A stretch of DNA of 64,000 bases from Persicobacter diffluens (GCF_036244895.1 NZ_BQKE01000001.1:2418001-2482000); one strand, 5' to 3'. Positions 28,403 through 37,793 are shown, counted from the stretch's first letter. Notes: generated from the sequence alone by a model not told the origin. Translations and numbers: made by a program.

Positions 28403-30010
28403 TTAGAAAGGCGCCGGCCCGTCACTTTCCGGAGGCACTCCCATATTTGTTGGCGGCTCTCCTAAGCCCTCATTGGCTTTAGACTGGATAATCATCCCAT
28501 TACTTTCAGGATCGAAAGAAGCAGAGCCATCAGGAATGCGGGAGAAGTTCTGGAATCCGCCTAAATCCAAATCTTCAAACTTGGTGTACTTACCGATGAA
28601 TCGCAAGGGAACGGTGTCTAGCGCACCATTACGGTGCTTGGCAATAATCACCTCACCAGTACCCGCTGTCGGGTTACCGGCCTCATCCTGTGTAATTCCA
28701 TAATACTCTGGACGGTAAAGGAACATTACCATATCGGCATCCTGCTCAATCGCACCAGATTCACGCAAATCGGAAAGCTGTGGACGCTTATCACCACCAC
28801 GGGTTTCCACCGCACGAGACAACTGCGAAAGCGCAATTACCGGCACATTCAACTCCTTGGCCAAACCTTTCAAAGCTCGGGAGATGGAGGAGATTTCCTG
28901 TTCACGGTTACCACCTGCCACGGACTTGGAATCTCCGGACATCAGCTGCAAATAGTCAATGATGATGATTTGAATATCATGCTGCGCCTTCAGTCGACGA
29001 CACTTCGCTCTCAATTCCAGTATGGACAGTGCCGGGGTGTCATCAATAAAAATGGGCGCATTCGTCAACCGGTTGGTTCTTTCCACCAATTGCTCCCACT
29101 CAAAGTCCTGCAACATCCCTTTCTTCAACTTCTCGGACTCCAGTTCCGCCTCCGCTGAAATCAAACGATTCACCAGCTGTACGTTGGACATCTCCAAAGA
29201 GAAAATCGCCGCAGGTTTGTCAAAATCTACCGCAGCATTACGAAGCACTGTCAATACGAATGCCGTCTTACCCATCGCAGGACGAGCCGCAATAATCACC
29301 AAATCGGAAGGCTGCCATCCGGCCGTCACGCGGTCCAGCTGGGTCAGCCCGGAAGGAACTCCGGTCAAACCATCCTTCATGGTCTTTTTGGCTTCCAGCT
29401 CCGCAATGGCCTGCCCCATTACCGAACGCATATCCGATACGGACTTACGAATATTGGAGTTGGTCACCTCAAAAAGCGAGCGCTCCGTATCATCCAACAG
29501 CTCAAATACGTCACGGGTATCATCATAAGCCTCCGTCTGGATTTTAGAGGCCACCTGAATCAGTTCTCTTTTAATAGCCTGCTCAGAAATAATGCGGGCA
29601 TGAAACTCCACATTAGCAGCATTGGAAGTTTTGGAGGTCAGCTTGGAAAGGTACAAAGGCCCTCCGGCTTTTTCCAGATCACCATTCTTACGCAAACGGT
29701 TGGTCACCGTCATCAAATCCACCGGCTCAGCGTCATTGAACAAATCACGAATGGCCTTATAGACTAATTTGTGCCCTTCTTTATAAAAACTTTCCGGACG
29801 CAGGATATCAATCACATTGGTCAGCGCATCTTTCTCCAACATTAACGCACCCAAAACCACCTCCTCCAATTCATTGGCCTGCGGAGGGATTTTCCCCGTA
29901 GCCAAGGTAGTCGGCAGTTTTGTTTTTGTTGGCAGTTTGGCTACCCCCTCTTTTCCTGTAACTGGCAAGCGAAAAGCTCCTGCACCCAATTCTTTTTCCT
30001 CAGACATCAT
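28403..30010 (-). CDS. dnaB: replicative DNA helicase DnaB
   Basis: A 535-residue hexameric helicase that unwinds DNA at the fork. The N-terminal domain begins at PPQANELEEVVLGALMLEKDAL. The RecA-like domain has Walker A ARPAMGKTA (about residues 243-251), IFSLEMS, the Walker B region IIIIDYLQLM, ISRALKGLAKELNVPVIALSQLSR and DLRESGAIEQDAD. The C-terminal tail after residue ~480 (acidic, Gly/Pro-rich) is typical of Bacteroidota DnaB. No intein is present. It is divergent from mpl. Confidence 0.97.
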   Translation of the reverse strand: MMSEEKELGAGAFRLPVTGKEGVAKLPTKTKLPTTLATGKIPPQANELEEVVLGALMLEKDALTNVIDILRPESFYKEGHKLVYKAIRDLFNDAEPVDLMTVTNRLRKNGDLEKAGGPLYLSKLTSKTSNAANVEFHARIISEQAIKRELIQVASKIQTEAYDDTRDVFELLDDTERSLFEVTNSNIRKSVSDMRSVMGQAIAELEAKKTMKDGLTGVPSGLTQLDRVTAGWQPSDLVIIAARPAMGKTAFVLTVLRNAAVDFDKPAAIFSLEMSNVQLVNRLISAEAELESEKLKKGMLQDFEWEQLVERTNRLTNAPIFIDDTPALSILELRAKCRRLKAQHDIQIIIIDYLQLMSGDSKSVAGGNREQEISSISRALKGLAKELNVPVIALSQLSRAVETRGGDKRPQLSDLRESGAIEQDADMVMFLYRPEYYGITQDEAGNPTAGTGEVIIAKHRNGALDTVPLRFIGKYTKFEDLDLGGFQNFSRIPDGSASFDPESNGMIIQSKANEGLGEPPTNMGVPPESDGPAPF

Positions 30011-30276
30011 ATATTCGTGAAATGGCGAATGCCGTCAAAATTTAAGTCGAATCACACTAAAATCCTATTATGGGAAATTTTAGCAGTGAAACAAGTTCGC
30101 AAATATACGCTAACCAAACAAGGAAGCAAGACTTCTAAACCCTCTTTTCTTCCCAAAGTTCAATCTCCTTCCCATTCTCCCTTTCCATCTTAAAAAATCA
30201 TAATCGCATGGCATCGAATAAGGCCGGCAAACTTTGGGCGCCTTTAATAAATTTCTATTTTTGTTTTCTATTCTAA

Positions 30277-31656
30277 ATGAAATCCATGACGAATCATAAT
30301 TCCCTAAAGATACATTTAATTGCGGTTGGCGGCGCCATTATGCACAATTTAGCCATCGCTTTAAAACGTGCCGGACATCAGGTCACCGGATCTGACGATG
30401 AAATATTCGACCCTGCCAAATCAGCTTTGGAAACCGAAGGCCTGCTGCCGGAGCACAATGGCTGGAATCCGGAAAACATTCATGCTGAGCTGGATGCCAT
30501 CATTTTGGGAATGCACGCCCGCGAGGACAACCCGGAACTTGCCAAAGCACAGGAACTGGGGCTGAAGATTTACTCCTTTCCGGAATTTATCTTTGAACAA
30601 TCCAAAAATAAGCAGCGAGTGGTCATCGCTGGCAGCCATGGCAAAACGAGTATTACCGCCATGGTGATGCACGTATTGAACTTTCAGCAAAAGGAATTTG
30701 ATTACCTTGTCGGATCTAAGGTTAAAGGCTTTGACCTTTCCGTGCAGCTTTCGGACGCTCCGGTCATCATCATTGAAGGAGACGAATATTTGAACTCCAC
30801 CCTGGATCGTGTCCCGAAGTTCCTGAAATACCATCATCACATCGCTTTGATTTCCGGTATTGCTTGGGATCATTTTAACGTATTCCCTACTTATGAAGGC
30901 TATGTGCAATTGTTCCATGACCTGGCTGACCAAAGCCCCAAGGCTGGCTCCCTGATTTACAATGAAAAGGATCCGGAAGTGAAGAAAATCGGGAAGACCA
31001 AAAGAACGGATGTCAACAGCATTCCTTATAAGACACACCCTTATACGGTGGAAAACGGACAAACTTTCCTGAAAACCGATAATGGCAAAGTGGCGGTCAA
31101 TATCATTGGCGAACACAATATGGAAAACCTGGCGGGTGCCAAAGCCATCTGTAAGCAATTGGGCATTACCGATGCACAGTTTTACGAAGCCATGGCTACT
31201 TTCGAAAGCGCCAACAAACGCCTGACGCCTTTGAAAACCACCCCGGAGGCCATGGTCTATCAGGACTTTGCCCATTCGCCCAGTAAAGTCATGGCCACTA
31301 CCAAAGCGGTTGCCGAGCAATTCAAAGACCGAAACACTCAGGTGCTTTTGGAATTACACACCTTTAGTTCTCTAAATAAAGATTTCCTTCCCCAATATGC
31401 CGGAGCATTGGATAGTGCGAAACAGCCTATCATCCTGGTGAATGAACAGGTACTTCAGCACAAAGGCTTACCTGCAATTTCGGAGGAAGAAATAAAGGCT
31501 GCCTTTAAAAAGGATGATATTCAATATGTGCGCAATGCCGAAGAACTTAAAGCCGCTTTCAGTGGTTTGGCCAAGGAAGGCAACTTACTGATCATGACTT
31601 CCGGAAATTTGGCAGGAGTACCAATTATGGAACTTGCCGACGACTGGACCAAATAA
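30277..31656 (+). CDS. mpl: UDP-N-acetylmuramate:tripeptide ligase (Mpl-type Mur ligase)
   Basis: A 459-residue Mur ligase used for recycling cell-wall peptides onto UDP-MurNAc in the cytoplasm. The N-terminal Rossmann domain carries HLIAVGGAIMHNLAIALKRAGHQVTGSD. The ATP loop is AGSHGKTSITAMV (118-130, Lys123). The central IIIEGDEYLNSTLD and SGIAWDHFNVF correspond to the Mpl metal/substrate region. The His-rich strand DFAHSPSKV replaces the MurC equivalent. Mpl is favoured over MurC by the EGDEY and AWDH segments. ATG 30277 or the ATG three codons later are both possible. Confidence 0.85.
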   Translation: MKSMTNHNSLKIHLIAVGGAIMHNLAIALKRAGHQVTGSDDEIFDPAKSALETEGLLPEHNGWNPENIHAELDAIILGMHAREDNPELAKAQELGLKIYSFPEFIFEQSKNKQRVVIAGSHGKTSITAMVMHVLNFQQKEFDYLVGSKVKGFDLSVQLSDAPVIIIEGDEYLNSTLDRVPKFLKYHHHIALISGIAWDHFNVFPTYEGYVQLFHDLADQSPKAGSLIYNEKDPEVKKIGKTKRTDVNSIPYKTHPYTVENGQTFLKTDNGKVAVNIIGEHNMENLAGAKAICKQLGITDAQFYEAMATFESANKRLTPLKTTPEAMVYQDFAHSPSKVMATTKAVAEQFKDRNTQVLLELHTFSSLNKDFLPQYAGALDSAKQPIILVNEQVLQHKGLPAISEEEIKAAFKKDDIQYVRNAEELKAAFSGLAKEGNLLIMTSGNLAGVPIMELADDWTK

Positions 31657-31694
31657 ACAACACCGCGCAATCTGCGCTCAACGATAACGCAATC

Positions 31695-32498
31695 ATGAAT
31701 TTAAAATTAAACAAGCCACTGGTATTTTTCGATTTAGAAACTACCGGTGTCAATATAACAGCTGACCGTATCGTGGAATATGCCTTTGTAAAGCAAAATC
31801 CTGATGGCAGCACGGAAAAATTAGTTTCCAGAATTAATCCGGAAATTCCGATTCCGGTTGAAACTTCCCTGATCCACGGCATTTACAGCAAGGATGTAAA
31901 GGACGCCCCTACCTTTAAAGAAGTATCCAAAGATTTGGCGCGCTTTCTGGAAGGTTGTGATTTGGGGGGATTCAATATTGTGCGCTTTGATGTGCCACTA
32001 TTAATGGAAGAATTTAACCGCGTGGGGATTGATTTCGACATCACCAAAAGGAACCTGATTGATGCGCAGAAAATTTTCCATATGATGGAAAAGCGTAATC
32101 TTTCTGCCGCTTTCAAATTTTATTGTGGCAAAACACTGGAAGATGCCCACTCTGCTGAGGCGGATACAATTGCCACTCTGGAGGTCTTTAAGGCGCAGGT
32201 AGAAAAGTACGAGGGAGAAGAGGCCTTTGACATGAAAGGAAACTTGTTGGGTACTATTCAAAATGACATGAAAGTGATTGACCGCATCAGCTCCAGTAAT
32301 CAGGTGGACCTAGCCGGAAGAATGGTGTACTCGGAGGAGGGCGTTCCATTGATTAATTTTGGAAAGCACAAAGGCAAGCCGGTAGAAGAAGTTCTGAAAC
32401 GTGAGCCCGCCTATTATGACTGGGTAATGCGTGGTGACTTCCCGCAGGATACCAAAAGAAGACTGACGCAAATCAAGCTGAATATGCTGAAAAGATAA
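31695..32498 (+). CDS. DnaQ-like DEDDh 3'-5' exonuclease with C-terminal DUF3820-like domain
   Basis: A 267-residue protein. ExoI is FFDLETTGV (Asp13, Glu15), exoII is GGFNIVRFDVPLL, and exoIII is EDAHSAEADTIAT with the DEDDh histidine. After a linker the tail (NFGKHKGKPVEEVLKREPAYYDWVM) is the small DUF3820-type domain often found attached to exonucleases. It is too short for a full polymerase and lacks a GIY-YIG part, so it is likely a free proofreading or repair nuclease. It follows mpl by 38 bp and may share its transcript. Confidence 0.88.
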   Translation: MNLKLNKPLVFFDLETTGVNITADRIVEYAFVKQNPDGSTEKLVSRINPEIPIPVETSLIHGIYSKDVKDAPTFKEVSKDLARFLEGCDLGGFNIVRFDVPLLMEEFNRVGIDFDITKRNLIDAQKIFHMMEKRNLSAAFKFYCGKTLEDAHSAEADTIATLEVFKAQVEKYEGEEAFDMKGNLLGTIQNDMKVIDRISSSNQVDLAGRMVYSEEGVPLINFGKHKGKPVEEVLKREPAYYDWVMRGDFPQDTKRRLTQIKLNMLKR

Positions 32499-32553
32499 GC
32501 GTTTGATTTTCGCAGTCGAAATTAACAAAACGGCATTATAAGAAATAAAAAGG

Positions 32554-32585
32554 ACGATTTCATGCATTTGAGATCGTTTTTTTTT
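32554..32585 (+). terminator. rho-independent terminator after the exonuclease gene
   Basis: The stem ACGAT-TTC / GA-ATCGT (32554-32577) is followed by about ten T (32577-32585), 55 bp after the stop codon. Confidence 0.8.
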
Positions 32586-32674
32586 CGCCCGAAATTTTCT
32601 GATTTTTTTCCTTCAATTTTGTTTCAAAGGACGAAAAAAGCTGTTTTATTAAAGCCATAATTAACGATTTCGAT

Positions 32675-33376
32675 ATGATTAAAGATGTACTCGGCATAGG
32701 CTTGAAGGAATACTGGGCAGGCAACCGAGATGCTAACTTTTTTATCCATAACCAATTTGGTGAGGCGGATGAAATGCCCATCACTTACTTCTTTGAAGGA
32801 GAAGACGAAATGTCTGATCTGGAATATGTAGCATTGGAAACTTGCAAAGGACGCGTACTGGACGTTGGAGCCGGGGCAGGTCGTTTTGCGGTGGAATTAC
32901 AAAACCGTGACTGTGAAGTGGTCGCATTGGATACCTCTCCGGGGGCGGTGGATGTGATGAAAAAGCGTGGCGTCAAAAATGCCCAGGTGGCCAACATCTT
33001 CGAATATGAAGATGAAAAGTTTGACACCATTCTTCTGATGATGAATGGCATTGGATTAGCCCAAACCCTGGAACAAGTTTCCACCCTGTTAGAAAAGTTA
33101 AAAACTTTGCTGGATGACAGCGGAGAAATCCTTTTTGACAGCTCGGATGTGACTTACCTTTATGATGATCAGCCCAAACCTAAAGATCATTACTATGGGG
33201 AAATTGACTTCCGCTACCAATTCCAGAGCCTGAAGGGCGAATGGTTTAAATGGGTGTATGTGGACTTTGCCACCATGCAGGAAATTGCGGACAAGGCAGG
33301 TTTTTATTGTGATTTATTAATGACTGACGAACAGGATCAATATCTGGCAAGTTTGACCCTTAAACCAGACGCTTAA
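32675..33376 (+). CDS. class I SAM-dependent methyltransferase
   Basis: A 233-residue protein with a Rossmann methyltransferase core: motif I is VLDVGAGAGRFAVEL (about residues 63-77), the acidic post-I position is VVALDTSPGAV, and the motif IV region is FDTILLMMNGIGL. A preceding ~60 residues (EYWAGNRDANFFIHN, PITYFFEGEDEMSDLE) may form a substrate lid. The substrate is not predictable; the family includes small-molecule and modified-nucleoside methylases. It is followed after 7 bp by a small ferredoxin-like gene, so they are co-transcribed. Confidence 0.85.
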   Translation: MIKDVLGIGLKEYWAGNRDANFFIHNQFGEADEMPITYFFEGEDEMSDLEYVALETCKGRVLDVGAGAGRFAVELQNRDCEVVALDTSPGAVDVMKKRGVKNAQVANIFEYEDEKFDTILLMMNGIGLAQTLEQVSTLLEKLKTLLDDSGEILFDSSDVTYLYDDQPKPKDHYYGEIDFRYQFQSLKGEWFKWVYVDFATMQEIADKAGFYCDLLMTDEQDQYLASLTLKPDA

Positions 33377-33383
33377 AAATGCT

Positions 33384-33635
33384 ATGATCCCACTGAAGGC
33401 TTCCCGAAAGACCCTGTTTTTTTGCATGGGTAAAAACTGCAAAAAGAAAAATAAGGGGTTGCTCAAATGGGCCAAAAAGCACAATGCCTTTAAGGACTAT
33501 CAGTGCATCAAAATGAGTTGTAGCAATAACTGCGGCAACAAGCCTGTTATGTTTGATGCCAAAGAGCACCTTTGGGTGGGAAAGGTCACCAAAGAGAATA
33601 TTAAAATGACCCTCAAAAAAAATAAGGATGAATAA
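33384..33635 (+). CDS. small thioredoxin-like ferredoxin domain protein
   Basis: An 83-residue basic protein. The strand TLFFCMGKNC (Cys14, Cys19) and the later CIKMSCSNNC (Cys41, Cys46, Cys50) followed by GNKPVMFDAKEHLWVGKV have the layout of thioredoxin-fold [2Fe-2S] ferredoxin domains, where four cysteines bind the cluster and a proline follows. One cysteine is extra. It could be an electron carrier or a metal-binding protein. The gene is second in a methyltransferase operon and its stop codon is inside the terminator stem. Confidence 0.6.
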   Translation: MIPLKASRKTLFFCMGKNCKKKNKGLLKWAKKHNAFKDYQCIKMSCSNNCGNKPVMFDAKEHLWVGKVTKENIKMTLKKNKDE

Positions 33636-33652
33636 CTCATCCTTATTTTTTT
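33621..33652 (+). terminator. terminator overlapping the ferredoxin-like stop codon
   Basis: A perfect 11-bp stem, AATAAGGATGA / TCATCCTTATT (33621-33647), with a five-base loop is followed by seven to eight T. The stop codon TAA at 33633-33635 lies in the loop. Confidence 0.85.
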
Positions 33653-33665
33653 GTCTTTAGCTCGC

Positions 33666-34190
33666 CTATAAAGCCAGGGCCTTGAAATTATAAGAAAGAT
33701 AGGCCAGCAAGTCGCCAAAGGCTTCCACATGTTTTTTATCCTCCTCCGCTACCGGCTTGCCCGTCATCTTGCAAAGTAAATAGCCATACAAACCATTAAT
33801 GCAAACCTGCATGGGATTCGATACTTTGCCTTCGGACTTCTGCAGGTAAAACTGAATGGAAGGCCTTACGGCATTGAAAAGCTTTTGATACTCTGCATCC
33901 TCCACTAAAAGCTTCATATGTAAGTCAAATACTTTATCCACTTCCGCCTGAGTAGAAGCCAAATGCCCGGACTGCTCCACGCCTTCAGCTTTCATCTGCC
34001 GGATCAAAGCTGAAAACCATTTTCGCTGCGCCTCCTTTTCTTCCTCCTCTACCGGAAAATGTTTCACCACATATTCCTCCATCTGCTCCATATCAAAATT
34101 AAAAGCCCGCACCAGGTCCTCCATTTGATACAGAAACAGGATATATTCAGAGATATTTTCAGATCTCCTTTTTGCTGCAATTTCCTTCAT
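33666..34190 (-). CDS. DUF4924 family protein
   Basis: A 174-residue all-helical cytoplasmic protein without signal peptide. The opening MKEIAAKRRSENISEYILFLYQMEDLVRAF and the ending with NPMQVCINGLYGYLL match what I know of the Bacteroidota-only DUF4924 family. The function is unknown. I start at ATG 34190, directly before the conserved N-terminus; an in-frame TTG at 34232 would add 14 unconserved residues. The gene converges with the methyltransferase operon and its promoter region runs into a TTAA element. Confidence 0.75.
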   Translation of the reverse strand: MKEIAAKRRSENISEYILFLYQMEDLVRAFNFDMEQMEEYVVKHFPVEEEEKEAQRKWFSALIRQMKAEGVEQSGHLASTQAEVDKVFDLHMKLLVEDAEYQKLFNAVRPSIQFYLQKSEGKVSNPMQVCINGLYGYLLCKMTGKPVAEEDKKHVEAFGDLLAYLSYNFKALAL

Positions 34191-34245
34191 AGTCAAATTT
34201 TTCGAAAAATAAGGGATTTTCCCAAAAGCCAAAAAAATATCGGGC

Positions 34246-34685
34246 TTAGCCCGGATGATTCCTGCTGAAATCCTCCTTTAGCCATAAGGCAGGAAACAGG
34301 AAGGAATTGTTTCCTATTTTGCGTTTTTCATAACCAAGCAGAGGAATAAGGAGAAATCATGTTGGCCCAAATTTGAGGTATTAATAAATCAGCACATTTA
34401 CCCTTATTAAACTGCAAATAAATCACTTAACCCGGATTATTCAGGCTTTAATCCTCGTTTAGCTGCTAGGCGGGAAAAATGAAGGAATAGTTTCTTATTT
34501 CGAGTTTTTTCCAACGAAGCAGATGAATGAGGAGAAAGCATACCCAAATTTGAGCAATTGATAATTTGACAAAATTAACAATAACGACCTGATCACTAAA
34601 TTTTTATATCGACCCGCTAAATCTAGCGGTGAATAATTCGGGTTAAGTCGATCCCATAAATCTGGAAGCAAATAATTTGGCTTAG
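34246..34685 (+). repeat. TTAA-element copy 5 (older, split by copy 6)
   Basis: The left part (34246-34426: TTAGCCCGGATGATTCC ... ACTGCAAATAAATCAC) and the right part (34647-34685: GTCGATCCCATAAATC ... AATAATTTGGCTTAG) together make one 220-bp element. Copy 6 splits it at a TTAA. The right part matches the equivalent stretch of copy 9 (GCCGATCCCATAAATTC), which confirms the join. Confidence 0.8.
34427..34646 (+). repeat. TTAA-element copy 6 (intact, nested)
   Basis: A 220-bp copy: TTAA-CCCGGATTATTCA ... TGAATAATTCGGG-TTAA, inserted in copy 5. The TTAA is present on both sides but would be single in the uninterrupted host copy. Confidence 0.9.
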
Positions 34686-34695
34686 GTCACGAACC

Positions 34696-34720
34696 AAAAA
34701 AAAAGCCCCTTTCGGGGCTT
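34696..34720 (-). terminator. terminator of the trehalose synthesis gene
   Basis: The stem AAGCCCC / GGGGCTT with a TTTC loop (34703-34720); read on the minus strand it runs into about nine T. It lies 27 bp after the stop codon. Confidence 0.9.
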
Positions 34721-34747
34721 GCAGATTTTGAATAGTTAAACAAAATT

Positions 34748-36940
34748 TTATTCGGCAGGAATACTACTTAATACAAACTTGTCCAGCAGCTTTCTCACTT
34801 CCTGATAATTTTCCACAAAATAACTCGCCTCAGTGGCTGCACGTCCCACTTTAATGGTTTCCCCCTGATCTCCTACCGCCTCAAAAGTATCCTCATCGGT
34901 CCAGTCATCGCCAATGGCCATCAGGAAATCATGCTCAAACTTGCGCATGAAGCGTCGGGCCGCTTTTCCTTTGTTCACCTCATTGGACTTCACTTCAATC
35001 ACCATATCTCCTTCCAAGACCTGAAGACTCATTCCGTGAGTGATATAACGTAAGTGATTCACCAATTCTCGCGCTCTCAACTCGCCAAAACCCTGCTCGG
35101 CCTTGCGGTAGTGCCATGCCAGCGAATAATCTTTCTCCTCCACGAAGGAACCCGGCGTTCTGTTCACAAAAGTATCCATCACCAGGCCTACCTGCTCTTT
35201 CCAGGCGCCACTCAGGGCACTTGGCATCTTCCATTCTTGCCCCTGATAACGGTACCATACACCATGTTCGGCAATTAAATCCACCGGCAGATGCCCCAAC
35301 CATTTATTCAGGGTCTCGCGATCACGTCCACTAATGATGACCACATGTCCTTTGGAGGTTCCCAAATGAGAAAGTAAATTCAATAAATGTTCGTCAGGGT
35401 TCGCCTTTTGCGGATCGTGATGAAAACCTGAAAGTGTCCCATCGTAATCCAAAAATAACAATGGCTTCTCAGAGGACTGGTATTGAGCCACCAATTCGCC
35501 CTGCAGATTGGCGACCAAATGCCTTGCGCCAGAAGCTTTCTGTTCGGATTTTATCGCTTCCAGTTGCTCCAAAAACAGGCTTACCCAATGGTGAATATTA
35601 TATCGCTTGATGGTTTGTTTCATCACGGCCATGTGAATCTTCTGCTCCTCCACTTCCATTTCCAAAGCTTCAAAGATGGCATCAGCCAGGCTGTGGATAT
35701 CATTTGGATTGATCAAGATAGAATCCGACAGCTCTTTGGAGGCACCTGCCATTTCTGAAAGGATGAGTACCCCTTTATTATCCAATTTAGAAGCCACATA
35801 TTCCTTGGCGACCAAATTCATTCCATCCCGCATAGGCGTAACCAAGGCCACATCTGCCATCCGGTAAAAAGCAGACAAATCGTGGATATTAAAGGATCTG
35901 TAAAAATAATGAATCGGCTTCCAGTTCACCGTACCAATCTTTGCATTAATCCTCCCTACTGCCAGGTCAATCTCTTCTTTTAACTCTTTATAGCGGGGCA
36001 CGGTATCTCTTGAAGGCACCACAATCATAAACAAGGAAACCTCGCCGATATATTGGGGATACAGCTCAAAAAATTGTTCAAAAGCTTTCAGCCTGTTCGG
36101 AATTCCCTTCGAATAATCCAGTCGGTCGATGGAAATGATCATCTTCGTTTTGCCAATACTGGTTCGAAATTCCACTTCCTTGCTTAAGGTGTCCGGATGA
36201 CTCGCCATGCCTTCATATTTATCGAAGTCTATCCCCATCGGGAAAGCGTCCACGGTCACGGTGCGGTTGCCCATCACCACCTGTGCCTGATTCACTTTCA
36301 TCCCAGCCAGACGAGATACAGAGCTTAAGAAGTGACGCATATCGTCATAAGTATGAAAACCTACCAGGTCAGCCCCTAAAAGGCCCATCAATAATTCTCT
36401 GCGCCATGGAATAGCCCGGAATGTTTCGAAAGAAGGAAAAGGAATATGCTGAAAGAAGCCAATGCTGATTTCTGAAAGCTGTTCGCGAATCATCTGCGGT
36501 ACCAATAACAGCTGATAATCATGTACCCAGATGGTATCATCGGGTTTCGCTACACTTAAAATAATATCACAAAACTTCTGATTAACGCGCTGATAAGCCT
36601 TCCAGTGATCCTCATCAAAATTAGCATAGGAAGAAAAATAGTGAAATATCGGCCAAAGGGTCTCATTACTAAAACCCTCGTAAAACTCATGCACCTCTTC
36701 CTCGGTCAGGAAAACAGGTAACATATTGCCGGATTTCAATTTATCACAAACTATTTCTTCTTCCTCCTGATTATCCACCGCTAAGCCCGGCCAGCCTATC
36801 CATAAATTATCGCCTTGTTTATAAACAGATCCGAGACCAGTAGCTAATCCCCCCTCACTGGTGGCAAATTGCAGCTCATTGGCCTCATCTCTTAATACTT
36901 TAATGGGTAATCTGTTGGAAACGATGATCGTTCTACTCAT
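34748..36940 (-). CDS. bifunctional trehalose-6-phosphate synthase/phosphatase (OtsA-OtsB fusion)
   Basis: A 730-residue cytoplasmic fusion. Residues 1-470 are a GT20 synthase (SNRLPIKV, SEGGLATGL, WVHDYQLLLVPQMIRE, RLDYSKGIPNRLKAFE, RDGMNLVAKEYVAS), joining UDP-glucose and glucose-6-phosphate. Residues 485-725 are a HAD phosphatase (FLDYDGTLSGF near residue 495, IISGRDRETL, EHGVWYR, MAIGDDWTDEDTFEAV) that removes the phosphate. Both sets of motifs are complete, so one polypeptide can make trehalose, an osmo- and desiccation protectant. It stands alone. Confidence 0.95.
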   Translation of the reverse strand: MSRTIIVSNRLPIKVLRDEANELQFATSEGGLATGLGSVYKQGDNLWIGWPGLAVDNQEEEEIVCDKLKSGNMLPVFLTEEEVHEFYEGFSNETLWPIFHYFSSYANFDEDHWKAYQRVNQKFCDIILSVAKPDDTIWVHDYQLLLVPQMIREQLSEISIGFFQHIPFPSFETFRAIPWRRELLMGLLGADLVGFHTYDDMRHFLSSVSRLAGMKVNQAQVVMGNRTVTVDAFPMGIDFDKYEGMASHPDTLSKEVEFRTSIGKTKMIISIDRLDYSKGIPNRLKAFEQFFELYPQYIGEVSLFMIVVPSRDTVPRYKELKEEIDLAVGRINAKIGTVNWKPIHYFYRSFNIHDLSAFYRMADVALVTPMRDGMNLVAKEYVASKLDNKGVLILSEMAGASKELSDSILINPNDIHSLADAIFEALEMEVEEQKIHMAVMKQTIKRYNIHHWVSLFLEQLEAIKSEQKASGARHLVANLQGELVAQYQSSEKPLLFLDYDGTLSGFHHDPQKANPDEHLLNLLSHLGTSKGHVVIISGRDRETLNKWLGHLPVDLIAEHGVWYRYQGQEWKMPSALSGAWKEQVGLVMDTFVNRTPGSFVEEKDYSLAWHYRKAEQGFGELRARELVNHLRYITHGMSLQVLEGDMVIEVKSNEVNKGKAARRFMRKFEHDFLMAIGDDWTDEDTFEAVGDQGETIKVGRAATEASYFVENYQEVRKLLDKFVLSSIPAE

Positions 36941-37329
36941 GATATCATGGGTTGTGGTGAAAGGAGCAGTCAGCTAAAGGTTTTTTAATGGTAGATAACA
37001 GTGCGCGGACCGGCTCCCATTTGTTGACGGTTTGGCCAACGTTATTTCGAAAAATAATCAATTTGTGGCTTTAATTCAATGGATAAATGGATCACTCCAA
37101 TTTATTTCAATTTTAATAAAATAGTGAGGATTAAAATTTTTGAAAAAATGGATTAATTTTTACTCCGCAATTTAAGGTTTTTACGATATCACCCATTGAA
37201 TGCTACCGTAAAGCCAAATTTGCCCAGACCTATTCTCTTTTTAATTATTGAGATTATTTTTATCAATAGTAAGGTAAAATCACACTATTATCTATCATTT
37301 TTTTTAGTTTACAGCTGAATTATCCCTCC
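36941..37329. other. AT-rich promoter region of the trehalose gene
   Basis: A 389-bp AT-rich gap upstream of the trehalose gene. No ORF, strong hairpin or clear promoter box was found. The right end meets a TTAA-element cluster. Confidence 0.5.
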
Positions 37330-37768
37330 TTGAATCGAACTATCCGGGCTAAAATCCTCAGATCACTTAAGGCATGAAAAATGAAGGACTATTCCACCAT
37401 TTCGAGTTTTCTCCATTAACCCGAAATATTCATTCTTAAATCCTCGTTTAGCTGTAAGGCGGAAAAAATGAAGGAATAGTTTCCTATTTCGAGTTTTTTC
37501 CAACGAAACAGATGAATGAGGAGAAAGCAAGCTTGCCCAAATTTGGGCTATTATAAATACAAGAAAACATATTATAATAAACTGAAATAAAGTCATTTAT
37601 GCTTAGTTGATTAATTTAGCGGTGAATAATTCGGGTTAAAGCAGAGGAAGGAAGAGCAAGTAAGCTTACCCATGCTGAGGTTATTAAGCATCATGGAAAA
37701 ATGGGCGCAATAAATAATGTGCGATTGATGATGACCTCAACAATCCAAGGGTGCATAATTCGGCTTTC
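37330..37768 (+). repeat. TTAA-element copy 7 (older, split by copy 8)
   Basis: The left part (37330-37415) starts TTGAATCGAACTATCCGGGC and aligns without gaps to the family start. The right part (37640-37768) resumes with AGCAGAGGAAGGAAGAGC and ends CATAATTCGGC. Removing copy 8 and one TTAA restores the conserved ...TTTTCTCCA-TTAA-AGCAGAGGAA... stretch. Confidence 0.8.
37416..37639 (+). repeat. TTAA-element copy 8 (intact, nested)
   Basis: A 224-bp copy with TTAA-CCCGAAATATTCA and TGAATAATTCGGG-TTAA ends and the internal GCCCAAATTTGGGC palindrome, inserted in copy 7. It is very close in sequence to copies 2 and 6, which suggests recent spread. Confidence 0.9.
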
Positions 37769-37793
37769 ACATTTTGGCTTTTATACACGCTTA

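Noticed and set aside
30421..31320. A 299-codon minus-strand frame opposite mpl
   Set aside because: Long, but wholly antisense to a well-matched Mur ligase, with a peptide rich in F/H/R typical of shadow frames.
34191..34232. TTG-started extension of the DUF4924 protein
   Set aside because: The conserved family start MKEIAAKRRSEN begins at ATG 34190; the extra residues are unconserved and border a mobile repeat.
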